From Aptenodytes patagonicus (Eukaryota; Chordata; Aves; Sphenisciformes; Spheniscidae), in NCBI RefSeq assembly GCF_965638725.1, contig NC_134970.1:6244001-6308000 (forward strand): DNA of 64,000 bases. Reading direction: 5' to 3'. How positions within the stretch are numbered: position 1 is the stretch's first letter; each line of letters starts with the position of its first letter. This document shows, in pieces, positions 25,391 through 37,900 of this stretch. Under the pieces are notes generated by a model. The model was not told the DNA's origin. It saw only the letters and a program-made list of their open reading frames with translations, and searched no databases. Made by a program: the position numbers and the translations under genes.

Positions 25391-26909
25391 GGATACCAAT
25401 TCCTTTGGTAAATTATACTGGATTTGAGGCAGGTCTTGTCTTGACTGAACCTGCAGAGACTTTTCTTTGGTTGTAGAGAATTGTAATAGAAAAGAGAAGA
25501 CCAGTCTGGAGACAGAATGAACAGCCATGGGAGCAGCAGAAGCAACAAGCAGCAGGAGGGCTGTGAGAACGGCAGGGGTTGACGGCACTGAGATTAGCAG
25601 GTCATCGTGATCCCAGAACGTCTATTTGCAGCTGCTGAGGACTTCCAGCTCAGGAAACTAATGACAGTCTAAAAAAAAAGGCAACAGCTTAAAATGAAAA
25701 CTGAAGCCTTTAAGAGATGGTGGTGGGAAGATAGGGTAGGAGTCAAAAGACACCCAGACAAGAAAGAAGAGGGTAGTAAGTAAATCCAGATGGTTCACAC
25801 AAGTGAGGAAGGATGAACAGACAAAAAGATCAATCTGTCAGCTCCTAAAGGGTATGAAAAGGTACTTTCAAAGCCGATAGGTGGTTGCCAAAATCAGAAC
25901 CGCCCGGGAGATGCGAAGAGGAATTGGAAGCTGGTGTCATCCTCCATGTCACAGCAAGCAACACTGGACAAGCCGCCTGGACACAGGTGTCTTGGCACCG
26001 AGCTACTGGCCAGGCCACGTGGACACCTACCTTGGTACCTGCCTGTGGTTATGAGCGTGAGAGAGGGTTTTAATTTAAAATAAAATCACCTTCTCCAATA
26101 AGATCTACCATTGAAATTTACTACATTGTTCTGCAATGTCACAACATTTTCCTACACAGTCTAGCATTGCTATTCTATTATTCTATTTTTATTATAATTT
26201 CTACCTATTTTATTGGTATGGACAAGAAAATGCTGCTCTTATGGCTCCATAGACATCCCTGGGAACGCTTCAAAAAGTCGGTGTTGTATTTGCCACTCTC
26301 CTGCCCTCCAGTATTGAAGCAGTTCTTGGTGAGAACTTTTTTCAGCTGTTTCATCTTTTATTCCTTTAAGGTTCTTGTCTGAACGTGAGAGTATAATCCT
26401 CTTCATTCAGAAACTCATTACTGTTCATCAGTATGTTTCGAAACTTCTTACCCACATCTCGGTTTCAGACAGCACTGGCAGTTCCCTGTGATGAAAGGAT
26501 GGGAACCTTTCTGGGCTCTTCTGTGGTGGTCATGGATACCAGTATCTTAATTTTTTCTCATAGATTTTTCTTTCAAGACTCATTTTATACCTTGATCTTA
26601 AAAACCTTCTGGCCAACTTCCTCCTGATGTTTGAAAACACGTTTGTTGTCCCTTAAGTCACCTGCTCATTTGGATGCAAGTTCAATTTATCCAAGGCTTT
26701 TTTTTCCTACATCTAATGGCTGCCTTAACCCAGTTCAGCCGTGCTGGCTGTCCCCCTCCTTCTCCAAGTCTTTTTGGGCTAGGTGGCACGCATTTGGTCT
26801 CTAAACACTCTCCAGCGACTTGCATAGATTTTGCTCTTTGGGCTAACCCTTTTAATTATCTTTTTTTTTTTTAATGGCTGATGGCCTCACTTGCTAAAAA
26901 ATTTTCTTT

Positions 26910-26951
26910 AAATAATAATAATAATATAATAATAGTAATAATAATAATAAA
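26910..26951 (+). repeat. (AAT)n microsatellite
   Basis: Imperfect AAT trinucleotide repeat, interrupted by single-base changes. Confidence 0.9.
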
Positions 26952-27589
26952 GAATAAAACCGTGAAGACCTTGTTTCAATGCATAAAGGATGAGTCAGCT
27001 GGAACAGTTTCCTTCCGTAGCACTACAAGCTCCTCGCTAGCTCCTGCCCCATCTTCTCATGCTTCTCTGAAGATAACGCTCAGTCCTTGCCATGTTCTCT
27101 GTTGGTTTTTTAATTTACATTTTTACATCTTTCTTGCACATTCTTCTCTCTCACCAAAGCTGCCCCCCCAAGCTGGCAGCGTCCCATTTGGCTTTGGGTG
27201 GAAATACATGCTTATTTTTGTACTCCACCTCTCACACCTGACAAGTGGTGTTTAAGCTTAACGCAATCTGACAAACCTGAGCTGTCCAGGTGGTAGGACG
27301 AGGATTTACCAAGAATTTGCGTGGCTGCATGTTGCCTTTTTAGCAGGTTTTTCTCCATTTTTAATAGATGTCTTATGTTAGCATTCCTGTCAGTCTTAGC
27401 AAGAGGGCTGTGACTCCTTGGCATGCTTCATCTCCGGTGTTCAGCTGCTGATGGATGCCTCCATCCTTGCTGTCTGTTGCGGAAGAGTAATTTAGATCAC
27501 TTAAAGAATCACCGTCAAAGGTGTTGGCAAAAGTGGGTTTAATATGATGTAAAAGTGCGACTTAAGAAAGTTCGATGGGAAGGTTCACG

Positions 27590-28110
27590 CTATTAATTGC
27601 TGCATGGAAGAAACATACAAAGGAAAATTGAGTTACACTCGAGTTATAGAGTGATTCACAGAGAGACCGGGGATGCAAAAGGGTAAGGAGGACCCTCCCG
27701 TTGGGTCATGAGGTTTAGAGTGGACCCCCTTGCTTTCTAAACTCCTCCTCAGAGAGGAGTCTAGGTGTGGCAAGGTCCAAACCTAGTTGCAGACTTGGTC
27801 AATGTTTTATGTCTGAGGGATTATAATGCAAAACTTACGTCATGTTTCATTAGCATCAATTCAGCATGCAATCAAAGTTACCAAGGCAAAATAACAGTTA
27901 CCGTACCACAAGGTTATGTGCGCTATCGGTCTCCTACCAAAGATCTCTCGTTGGTAAAAGGTCCCTCTGCCTCGAGGAGCAACCTTGAGAGGTGTCCCAG
28001 CTCAAGGGGAGATCACCGCCACGCAGCCACGCTGCCTGGCAGGGAGACCTCAAAGAAGGCTCACTTAGGCTGTCATATTTATGGGATAAAGTGTAGTCAA
28101 ATTACATGCG
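27590..28110 (-). mobile_element. Probable avian retroviral LTR remnant (orientation uncertain)
   Basis: Segments such as CAGAGAGACCGGGGATGCAA, GGACCCTCCCGTTGGGTCAT and GCTCAAGGGGAGATCACCGC resemble an LTR I have seen in bird genomes. No termini or duplication could be placed; the strand call is tentative. Confidence 0.35.
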
Positions 28111-31100
28111 ATGGAAAAGGTATGCATGAGACTCCTTGCACCCACAATGTTCTTTGATAAATGAGTCTTGGGAAAGCCACCCGCTGTTCATGTGTCCATC
28201 GCATGATCGGTGTTCCAAGCTGATATGCATTGATGCTCACCATGTCACTCTGCTCCTTTGTGGGTTTTCAGAGAACAGATTGAAACGAGCGGAGTTCACG
28301 CCTGGCTACAGCTCAGGCCTTTACCCCTTCCGGAGCCTGCACCAAACCGCCGCCAGTCTGGTCAGGGGTCGAGCGCACCCATCGCACTGTCCTTGCAGCA
28401 GGGTGTGGGGCTCATTTCAGGACTAACGCTACAGAGCCACCTTGCACACCAAGCAGGTGAGAAAGTCAGCCCTGTTTTCAGTTATGGTCTCACAAAAAGA
28501 CACTGGTGTCATTTAGGTGGCAGTTTCTCTAGCCCAAGCCTGTAAGTTTACTGCAGTCAACCAGGAGCAGAGGAAGAACAAGTTCACAGGAACTGGCAAG
28601 GACGAGAAGTATGATTGCAGCCACTCCTTAACGAGGAAATGCTGATGAACTCAATGGAAGTTGACTGAAACATCTCAACTTCTCAGGGAGCAGCAGGAGT
28701 GGGGCTACTCCCCAAGGAAGGATGAGCTGGGCGTCACTTGGGTACAGGCGGTGCCCTCAACAACCAGGGAGCTGGGCCAGGTAGACAGAGCAGGGGTGGT
28801 GATGACAGGGTCCATGGACAGCAAGGGGACATGGTGAATGAGGTTCTGGGTCCGTCCAAGATGTTCAGTAAGGAGCAGCAGGAGATGGGAGTGGAAACAG
28901 GGCTGACCGCACAGTTGAGGTCCATGGAGGAGATCAGGTTGGAGGAAGGTTACCTACAATCTAGGTCTGAGGTCTGTCCACAAAGTAAAGCTGGGGCAGA
29001 ACCGAAGGCATGTCTACCCACAACATAGCTCAGGCCAGGACTGGCTGCTCCAGCCTGGGCTCACATGGAGCTCCTGGGCCACGGGCAGAAAGTGTGTGAG
29101 GAGGTCCCAGGTGAGGCTGGTCAGGGCAGTTAAGGTATATTAATGCCCTCAGGGGCCTGTAAGTCCCGTAGCAGTGAGGGAAGCAGATCCTTGGGTTGAC
29201 TGCTTGAGTCTTCAGCCTTTCCTCAGCCAGCGCAGTCTGACTATGGCCACCTTCCTGCAGGGGGACCGGTCATCAAAAGTCTTTAGTAGGAGAGGTGAGG
29301 CCTGGCCCAGCCCCCAGGAGCACTCCTCTGTGTTGGTGGGACTGCAGGGGAGGGGGAGAAAGGGGCAGTGGTGCCGTGGGGTCACGTAACTCTGGAGCAG
29401 TCAGTCGGGAGTACGGAGCTGTTCCTGGGTGCTGCTCATCCCTGTCCCTTTGGTAAAGGGTGAGAGAGGAGGAAGAGGGTTTTCCTGGTGTCGGGGAGAT
29501 TGTTAAACGGAGAAGAGTTTGACGCTCTGAGGTTGAACTTCTGTGGATCTGCAAATGAGCAAGAAACCCAGCAAGGGGTGCTGAGCTGGGTGGGGGAGCC
29601 TTGGCGTGGTTTTGGGGGGGCTGTGGGTTTTTAACTGCAAGCTCAGGAATGTGCTGGTTTAGGTAGAACTCAAACTCTTCCCAGAGCTCAGGCTCCTGAC
29701 CGCCAGCAGCCCGTCTTGGCTGGCTCGTCAGAGTGCTGCTGCTACTACAGAGAAACGCGGGGCGCCCTGGAGCAGGAATTGCTCCTGGGGACAGCCTGTC
29801 TGATGCTTGTTGTCAAGAACAAACTCTCTGTGCTTGACAGTGATCCACGGGCGAGAGAGAGATGAAGGGAAGGTGATGCCAGGCACCAAGGGGAAGGAGA
29901 GAAAAGCCCTGTGAGCAGGCAGGGTCCTCCTAGAGCCTTCCTGAGAAGCCGCATGAATGAATGGATGAGGTTTTTGTTTCTCCCCCTTTTGTACCAGGAA
30001 AAGGGCTCTCTCCCCTCCCCTCCCCTCTCTTCCCAGCAGGGATCAGGGCTCTGCAAACCCAAGGCAGTACGTCGCTGTCGTGACAATCTCCTGGTTAAGC
30101 CATTTGCCTAATGAGACTTAAATGAGGCATAGAAAAGGGGTTTCTGCTCGCTGAAACATCATGTTTTCTGGGTTGTAGCAGTTAACCAGAAACGGGGGTT
30201 TGCGTATTGCCTCATTAGAGAGCGCAACTCTCCAGGGAGGCCCTGATCCCTAGGGATTTAGCAGGAACTAAAATATACTGGGAATCTTCCCCAAGCCGTA
30301 GAGCCCTTGGGGTCTCCGTGACTCCACGTTAATCGTATCTACTTGTCCTCTTACTCCACTGGCTTCAGTAGTTTGGCAGGTTTTTGGCTGCAAAGCTTGT
30401 TTTCACCACGTGAACTGTCTGAACTCTGGGCTGAACCAGGCCGCAAGTGCGAATAAAGCACAACTGCGATGGAGACGTCCTATTTTAATCTGGGAGAAAG
30501 AAGTTGCCCAGGGCAGCTGCTGTGATTTCCAGGAGGCCTCCAGTTTAAATTCCTCTCCTGGTCCTTTACCTGCCCCGCCGGGGAAGGGAAGATGCCAGCA
30601 TAAGCTATTTTGGTGTGGGAGGAAACACATGCTGGAGCTTATGTAGCTGTAGACATGAGCGATAATTTAGGAAGGAAGCTGAGCTATTCCTGCTACACAG
30701 GGCTCAAAGGCAGCTGTTGGTAATGTATTCTGTAGGTCTGTGTGTAATCAAATATCCCTTTGCTTTGCTGTACTTTGGTAGAACTAGAGCAAATGTGTAT
30801 TTTTCAGGCTTCTGGCTTGGTCTGGACGTGACTACCGTGTGTGGGAGGTTGTCCCTGTGAAAACACTCGGTATAAACCCCCTGGCACGCAACACCATGTG
30901 ACAGCTTTTGGGGGCAGCAAGAGGAAGGAGCGGCTGGCTCTTGGGTTGGAGACTGTCTCGGGGGAGCACTAGGGACATCAAGGCTACAAGGACATGTGTC
31001 ATGCTCTGCTCCGTGCTCGTTTAAGAGTCAGTGCTTCCCCCTTGAGCGAGCGGGACACGGGCTGCGTAGTCTGACTCTTCCTAGGTTTGTGCAGCAGGGA

Positions 31101-31589
31101 CGCTGCCTGTGGGCTCTTGGATGAACCTGTCCATCAGCTCAAACAACTGCCAGGAAGAGGGAGGGAGGGAAGGATGGAATTTTAGAGCAGAGTGACCCCA
31201 GGGCAGCCTGTGCAGGTCGCTGTTCCTGCTGCTGCTCCGGGTGACTCCTCTCCAGCAGCAAATGCACGGCTGCCCTTCCAAGCAAGAGGGGAGACGGTCA
31301 AGCTACCGGCCGTCTCCTCTCCTCTGGAGGAAGTTGTGGTGTAAAGAGGACTTTCCTTACGGGTCACTCAAAGGATGAGGGGCTCTGGGGTCCTTCCAAA
31401 GGACCACAGTTTGCAGGTGATGGGTCAGCCCCAGCTGCCCCAACGAGGGAGCCGCAGGTGTGGAAGGACGAGGCTGGAGCCCAGCTCTAGGCTGGGGGCT
31501 CCGCGCATCCAAAAGGACTTGGCCTGAGGAACACTGGAGAGAGCAGGGCAAGGGCTGAGGGAGGTAAAATTGGGTGTGGTGGAAATGAT

Positions 31590-31844
31590 GAGGCAACACA
31601 ACCCTTTAATAACCTTCATTTAATAATTCTTTCATGACATTGGCATGTGTAGAAATGTTACAGGCTTGTTTACAATACTGATAACATTTGCATTGCTGTG
31701 TGGGTTAATAGCAAAGCCCTTTATGTCAAGTACAATACAATCACTTCATAAATTTTTTTTATATAAAATAAATGCTTAGAAATATCAACCGTTATTGCTC
31801 TTAAATTCCTGAGTTATGCTGAGAACATGTTCTCTTCACCTTCA
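31590..31844 (-). other. DRAM2: DRAM2 3' untranslated region
   Basis: Two ATTAAA-type polyadenylation hexamers on the minus strand (31624-31619 and 31610-31605) lie about 220-240 nt past the stop. The 3' end near 31590 is inferred; longer forms are possible. Confidence 0.5.
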
Positions 31845-31952
31845 TTAGATGCTCCCCGCTATCAGCAGTGTCTGCTCCTCAGTCACAAGGCCCTGCTGTG
31901 TGTTATAAAGGGTTTGTCCGTGCAAGCTGACAACTGCACGCAGGGAAATTTT
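31845..31952 (-). CDS. DRAM2: DRAM2 coding exon 7 (terminal)
   Basis: 108 nt including the TAA stop at 31847-31845; acceptor GTGTAG|AAAATT. It encodes [18 protein letters not shown] and on to ...[12 protein letters not shown], 35 residues, the same length as the human tail beginning KISLRVEANLHGLTLYDT. It is too short to stand out as an isolated open frame and was found by homology. Confidence 0.9.
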   Translation of the reverse strand, partial: KISLRAVVSLHGQTLYNTQQGLVTEEQTLLIAGSI

Positions 31953-34900
31953 CTACACAGGAAAAAGGAAAGAAAACTCAAGTTAGCGGGCTAGTCGCTG
32001 TCTCGGCATGGACAATTTCAGTAGTCGGATGAAACACCAAAATGCAGAACGGCTCCAGAACTGTAAGCCTGATGCCCAAGCTGTTCTCCTAGCCTGACGC
32101 CATCATTTGCCTTGCAATCCTAGAGCAAACTTCCCCCGTGACTGTGACAGATCTCGCGAGTGAAGCTGGTTAAAGCTAGTCTGATGCTGGAGTCTGTGTG
32201 TTAACACAGTAGGGGTGGATCCCGCTGCGGAAGAGAGGACTGCTTAAGGCTGATCATGCTACAGGCCTTCCAGCCTTGATGACTGATAACGTAAGGCAGC
32301 CCATCTTGCATCACATCAGGCTATTTAGAGCTTGGCGAAGCAGAGCACTTAACGTTAACTTCATTTTACCTGAAAGTCACGGATATAGGTGAGGAAAAAG
32401 CTGAGGAAGGAGAATGCTAACGACCACTCTGAGACGGTACTGATGATGTGAGCTGTGTAGCCCTGTGTAAGAGTGAGGGGGGGGGGAAAAAAAAAAAATC
32501 GGTGTGAAAAGCTCCTCTTGAAGCTGCAATGGCACAAAGATGGCTTGCACATATGCCGTCCCACATCCACAACTATTCCCTTTGGAGAGCAGCATTTCTT
32601 AGCGTATCTGGCGTCTCTAAGAATGAAGTGTTGAACTCAGCAGAAGAATGAGAATGACCACGAAAACTCCTGCTCCACACAACTGGGATGACCCCCACTG
32701 GGAATTCGGCATCCACCTGCAAAACCTGAAGGCTCAGTCAAGAGCTTGGCACGACTACCAGCAAAACCTCTTTACAAAAGTGAGGTTCAAGGCCCTCCCT
32801 TGGATGTAACCAGAATCCCGAGAGGCTCCTTATGCTTTAAATAAAGGGAGGGGTGGGAATAGCCCTCAAAACCAGCCTGCATAATACTACCTCCAGCAGT
32901 GCCTGGCGAGGATGAGGAGGGCCAGGGAGATGGGCGGAGCTCTTAAGACCTACATGCCCTTTCTATGTCCCACTCGGGATCCCTCAACGCCCAGCACTTA
33001 CCACTTCAGTGGCAGCTCTACCACTTGTATCCTTTGGCCTTTTTCTCCTCCTGACTCCGCCAGACACCCACCTGGCAGCAGTCAGGGACTCTGCCTCGCT
33101 GCAACCAGCTGGCACGTGAGCTTCGTTATTTACAGTTACCGTGTAACAGTGACTGGGAATCGCTGACCAGCACGGACCAGACGGGCTGGTAGTTTGACAT
33201 CTCGTTGACGCAGTTCAATTACTGCCCGTGAGTGAGATTAATTTAAAATAATGCTTGAAGCTGCAACTGTTTTGCTCAGAGCAGTACTTCAGCAAGTAGC
33301 TGCATGCTGGCGCGACTGGTAAAGCTCATTTGTGCTCTCCCGACCCAGTACGTGGACACAACTGCAGTAAGTGCCCAGATGCAGTTGTCACTGCAAATAA
33401 TGTAGCTGGGTTTTGTTCTCTGTTTATTTTCTCTGCTCAGTCACTTACGTTTTCCTGTGGGTCCCAGTGCAACTTCTGCACTAGATTTGTTCCATACAGG
33501 CCACTGTATAAGACAACTGAGGAAACAAACACTGTAAAGAAATACGTTAAGGAAGATCCAAGACAACGAATGAGCAGCTTGGAAATTTCAGACTCGGCTC
33601 TGGACTGTGTCAAGCTGAGGCTGTAAGGAGATCTCTGCGTGTTTTCCACAAGGTCTCCTCAGCATAATGAACAGTAACGGTGACGCGGACCGCTTCACAT
33701 CATTCCCTTCAACTTGTAGGTTGTTCCAACTGACTAGTTACTGTCACATGAAAAGGTTAATTCTAATCTAAATCAATTATCTTTGTTCTCTCTATGCTGC
33801 ATCGTTATCCCTCCTTGATCAAACACAGCGTCCTTATGAAAGCACTTAAACTATCATCCAATGGGAATACTGACAGCATTTTGAATTGTTTTTTTTTAGT
33901 GGTATTTTCCAGGCTAACAGCACCTGGACCTCTTTGATTGCTTTTCAACTTCTCAACCACCTTGAATTCTTGATATGCGGGTTACAGGTTGGCATACTAG
34001 ATCATTTGCAACAGAGAGGATTATTGGCTTTCCTGGTTTCCCTCTTAGTTCACTCAAGGTTTTATAACTGCTTTGGTACAGCAGCCAAGGAAAAACCCCA
34101 CATGACAGTGATTCCTCATTTGATCAGAGACCTGGGTTATTTCTAGAGTGATTGAGATGTGTCCTGCTTTCGGCTGGGATAGAGTTAATTTTCTTCCTAG
34201 TCGCTGGCATAGTGCTGTGTTTTGGATTTCATATGAGAACAATGTTGATAACACACCGATGTTTCAGTTGTTGCTGAGCAGTGCTTACACTAGTCAAGGA
34301 CTTTCCAGCTCCTCATGCCCTGCCAGCAAGAAGCTGGGAGGGGGCACAGCCAGGACAGCCGACCCAAACTGGCCACAGGGCTATTCCATAGCTCAGCACG
34401 TAAACTGGGGGGAGTTGCCCGAGGGGCAGGGGTGGCCGCTGCTCGGGAGCTGGCTGGGCATCGGTCAGCGGGTGGTGAGCAACTGCATTGTGCATCACTT
34501 ATTTTGTATATTCTTTTATCATTATTATTATTATTTTCCCTTCCTTTTCTGTCCTATTAAACTGTCTTTATCTCAACCCACAAATTTTACTTCCCCCCCC
34601 CCAATTCTCTCCCCCATCCCTCTGGGGGAGGAGGGAGTGAGCGAATGGCTCTGTGGTGTTTAGCTGCCTGCCGGGTTAAACCACAACAAGATGTCACTTT
34701 TTCAACATCTCACAGCGGGAAGGTATGCTACATCAGTGCTACTGCCTTTATAAATGAAACTTGGGAGCATTAAGTTATAGAAGACCTGATTTTCGTAGGA
34801 TTAGGATATTAACTTCTGCAATCATTAATGAGATTAAACATCAAGAGCCTCCTGATGTGAAAGATTAATTTTGGTGGTGAACAAGGCTGGACTTACTGAC

Positions 34901-37900
34901 AGAAACATGTCTTTGAAAATCCAGACTTCTAAAGCTTATAAAAAATTGATGTGAGTGGTCCAGGGAGCTCTGGTTACTGCTCTGAATGCAAGATACCCAA
35001 CTCTCTGCTAATTAAAATGTACAGCTGTAGTAGCTGTTAGTTACCTGCCTGAGTTACTACTGCAATGGAAAGAATTTAATCGTGATACAAAAATAACTGG
35101 CTCCCATCCTCCCCCCGTTACAGAGCGGGTAATGAACTGCTTTGCTCTTTCTCTGTTGGCAATTCTGCTGTTTCACTCCAGCAGAGGATCAGGAGCATTC
35201 TGAGATTTCCTTCTGTCCTCCAGTACCAGTTACAACCATTTCACCTATGGCCATAGACTTCTGCCTGTTATCGCCCTTCCCTTATTACATTATGAACTGT
35301 TAATTTAGAAAATATTCTGACAATTTCCCTTTTCTTCCCCTTCCATGCATATGTATGTATATATCATTATTTCCACAGCTGTCTTTACTTCCCTCTAATT
35401 TTGGTTAGACCACGCTGGTTTAAACACCTCTATAGATTTTGGGCTTGTGGGTTTTTCTGGCAACTGTAGAAGGCTCTTAACTTGCAGCAGTTCATAGTGT
35501 TCCATTTTAGTCTTCCCCAATTGTATTTGGCTCCTAACTGTTCAAAGCTGAAAATCTTGTTCTTTGCTAGCACCAACAATTTCTGCTAGGGACTGCAATT
35601 CTTTAAGTCTCACAGATGACTTCCTTGCTCCGTGTCAAGCCTCCTCAGCAGGTAAGGGTCCTTCTCGCTTCTTTATAGACAACTAGCCTGCGCCCCGACT
35701 GCCGCTTCTCGTCTGACTAGTACAGATTATATAATCTTGCAGTAGCAGGAACGGGAGCTCAGCGAGATGTTCCGTCACTGGGAAATGGGGCGTATGGTTT
35801 AGTGTCAGTTTTGGCTGCCAGCCTGGAAATAAGTGGAATTGGTGGGGATTAAATTGGTGGCCTTGATTCAGCTGCAGAAGGGACAGCATTTAAGCGATGA
35901 TTTTTGCACTCATGTCTTTGGAATGTAAATTCGAAAGCTTTAGTGTTGTAGTCCTGTTTGACACAAAACTGAGTCATAATTTTCAAAATACAATGTTTAG
36001 GTCCATCGGGGTGAGCAGAACAACTGCTGTGGTTCAATTTCCTGATTGTTAAATGACTCCGGACAGGAAAAAAGCCTCTCCTTCTGGATGGGTTTGCCTG
36101 TATTTCTGTAAAACCCACAGCTGCTTCCAGCACTCAGAATTCAAAGTTAAGAGAGATGATGGATTCCAGAGCCGAGGGAAGGTTGTAGGGAATGCTGGTC
36201 AGAAGCGTCTTGTCTTTTGAACTGTAGGATGGGCAGGGGAGGAGATCAGAGGTCAAATGTCTCTTCTGACTCAACCTTGGCAACGTGCTCCAGAATTGTG
36301 TCTCTGACACATGCCAGCACTTTAAACCTGCTCTGGGAGCCAGCTGGCACAGTGCAGCACCGCTGCGCATGGTTAGGTTAGTAGTGTTTTCTCTTATGCT
36401 ATATTCTGTACTTCTCTTTTAGTTGTATCCATCTATAAAACTTGCTGCAGCATTCCTGTCTCCAGGAACAGACACTTTTATTTCTTACCTGGCTTTTCCC
36501 CCCCCATTAAGCCCCCCCCATCTCTTAAGTACACTTCCCTTTCTCCCCATCTGTCAAAATCTACAGTCAGACCTCTTTGTGATAAACTCTTATTTTGCCA
36601 TTTTCAGTCTCTGGTGTGCAGAAAGAGAGGAGAAAGGGTGGTAACCATCCCTCTTACCTTTTTTTATTATCCAGTGACTCACTTGTGGGCTTAACCTGAT
36701 GGTTCCCTTCTTCCTAAAGTTCCCAGGTTGCAATACAGAATATGAACAGATGGCAGGACACAAGCTGTACGTGTAAAGATGACAGGCCTCCTGTGGCCCA
36801 GCCTTTCACATTGGTAGGTTAAATTAATGTAGATGCAAATACTGTCATTTGTGAAGGCTGCTCCGTTTTACGGTGACGCTGCACAGCAAAAGGATACTGC
36901 TCACAATGCTTGAGCAACACCAGAGTAACATGGTCAGACGGATCCAAAAGATGTCTTTGCTGTGAACTTCTGGCTGCATCAGGTAGGACAGGACGGTCTG
37001 AACCATCATATAAATGGCCCCTACTCCAAATGTCAGGCAGGCTCCAACCACGTGTATGTAGTACAGGATACATTTCTAGGGAAAGAAAGCACTGCTTGTA
37101 CAGAACCTGGTTTCATTTTAAACTGTGAGAACAATTTTCTTCTGTAAACCTTTGGCACTCCACCCACTCAATTACCTTCTCACATCCTAAGCTAAGCAGT
37201 TCTGGAACATGCTAGTACTTGGGAGATTTTTCTTGGAACCCTCATACAGAGTTAGCGGGAAGCCAGCACCTGCCAGCCCTCTGTATTGCTGCTTTTGTTA
37301 AGTTCTTGTGGCTAAGTTACAGGTCACAGCTATATCTTAACTATAGGAATTATAAGAGCTGTTCTCATTAGCCATAACGGACAGTGGTACAGACACTGGA
37401 TGAAGGAATCCCTGCAGCTGGGCAGGTAACGAGAGTGACAACAGGCTATCCACTGAGCATTTCTATCCCAGGAATCTGTACATCTATGAAATATAATGCA
37501 ACACAGGATAAACATGACACCGTTCTAGTACCCCAAATGGGATTAGAAATAACGAGGTTTAGCGCTTCTCTGAATTACTCTAGTTTGAATAAGCCTTGTT
37601 TGTCAAATTAGTATCTTTGAATACTCAGAGAGAACAAGGTTGAATCAAGCAGTAATACTCCTTAACTTAAAAAACACTATAGGAGAATCAACTGTCAAAT
37701 AGTGAAAATCATTAAAACTAGACGTTATTCCAAGAAAAACAACCCAACTTAAAATTTACGCCCTGAAAAATCACATTGTGTTCAGTCCTTTCCTCTCATC
37801 CCTGGCTAAGCACAGTACGCAAAGACTTTCTTGCCCATTGTGCAACGCGAGGCCTGGCAGCCTCCCTGCACTCCAGTCGTGCAGGTGATCTTTTATGCCC

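Larger units (their letters stand above)
20626..31589. other. Intergenic region between convergent LRIF1 and DRAM2
   Basis: About 11 kb holding the decayed CR1 and LTR copies listed separately, G/T-rich low complexity near 20805-20840, and an unassigned 180-codon open frame at 23708-24250. From about 28.3 to 31.5 kb the sequence is more GC-rich but shows no exon I recognise. Confidence 0.6.
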
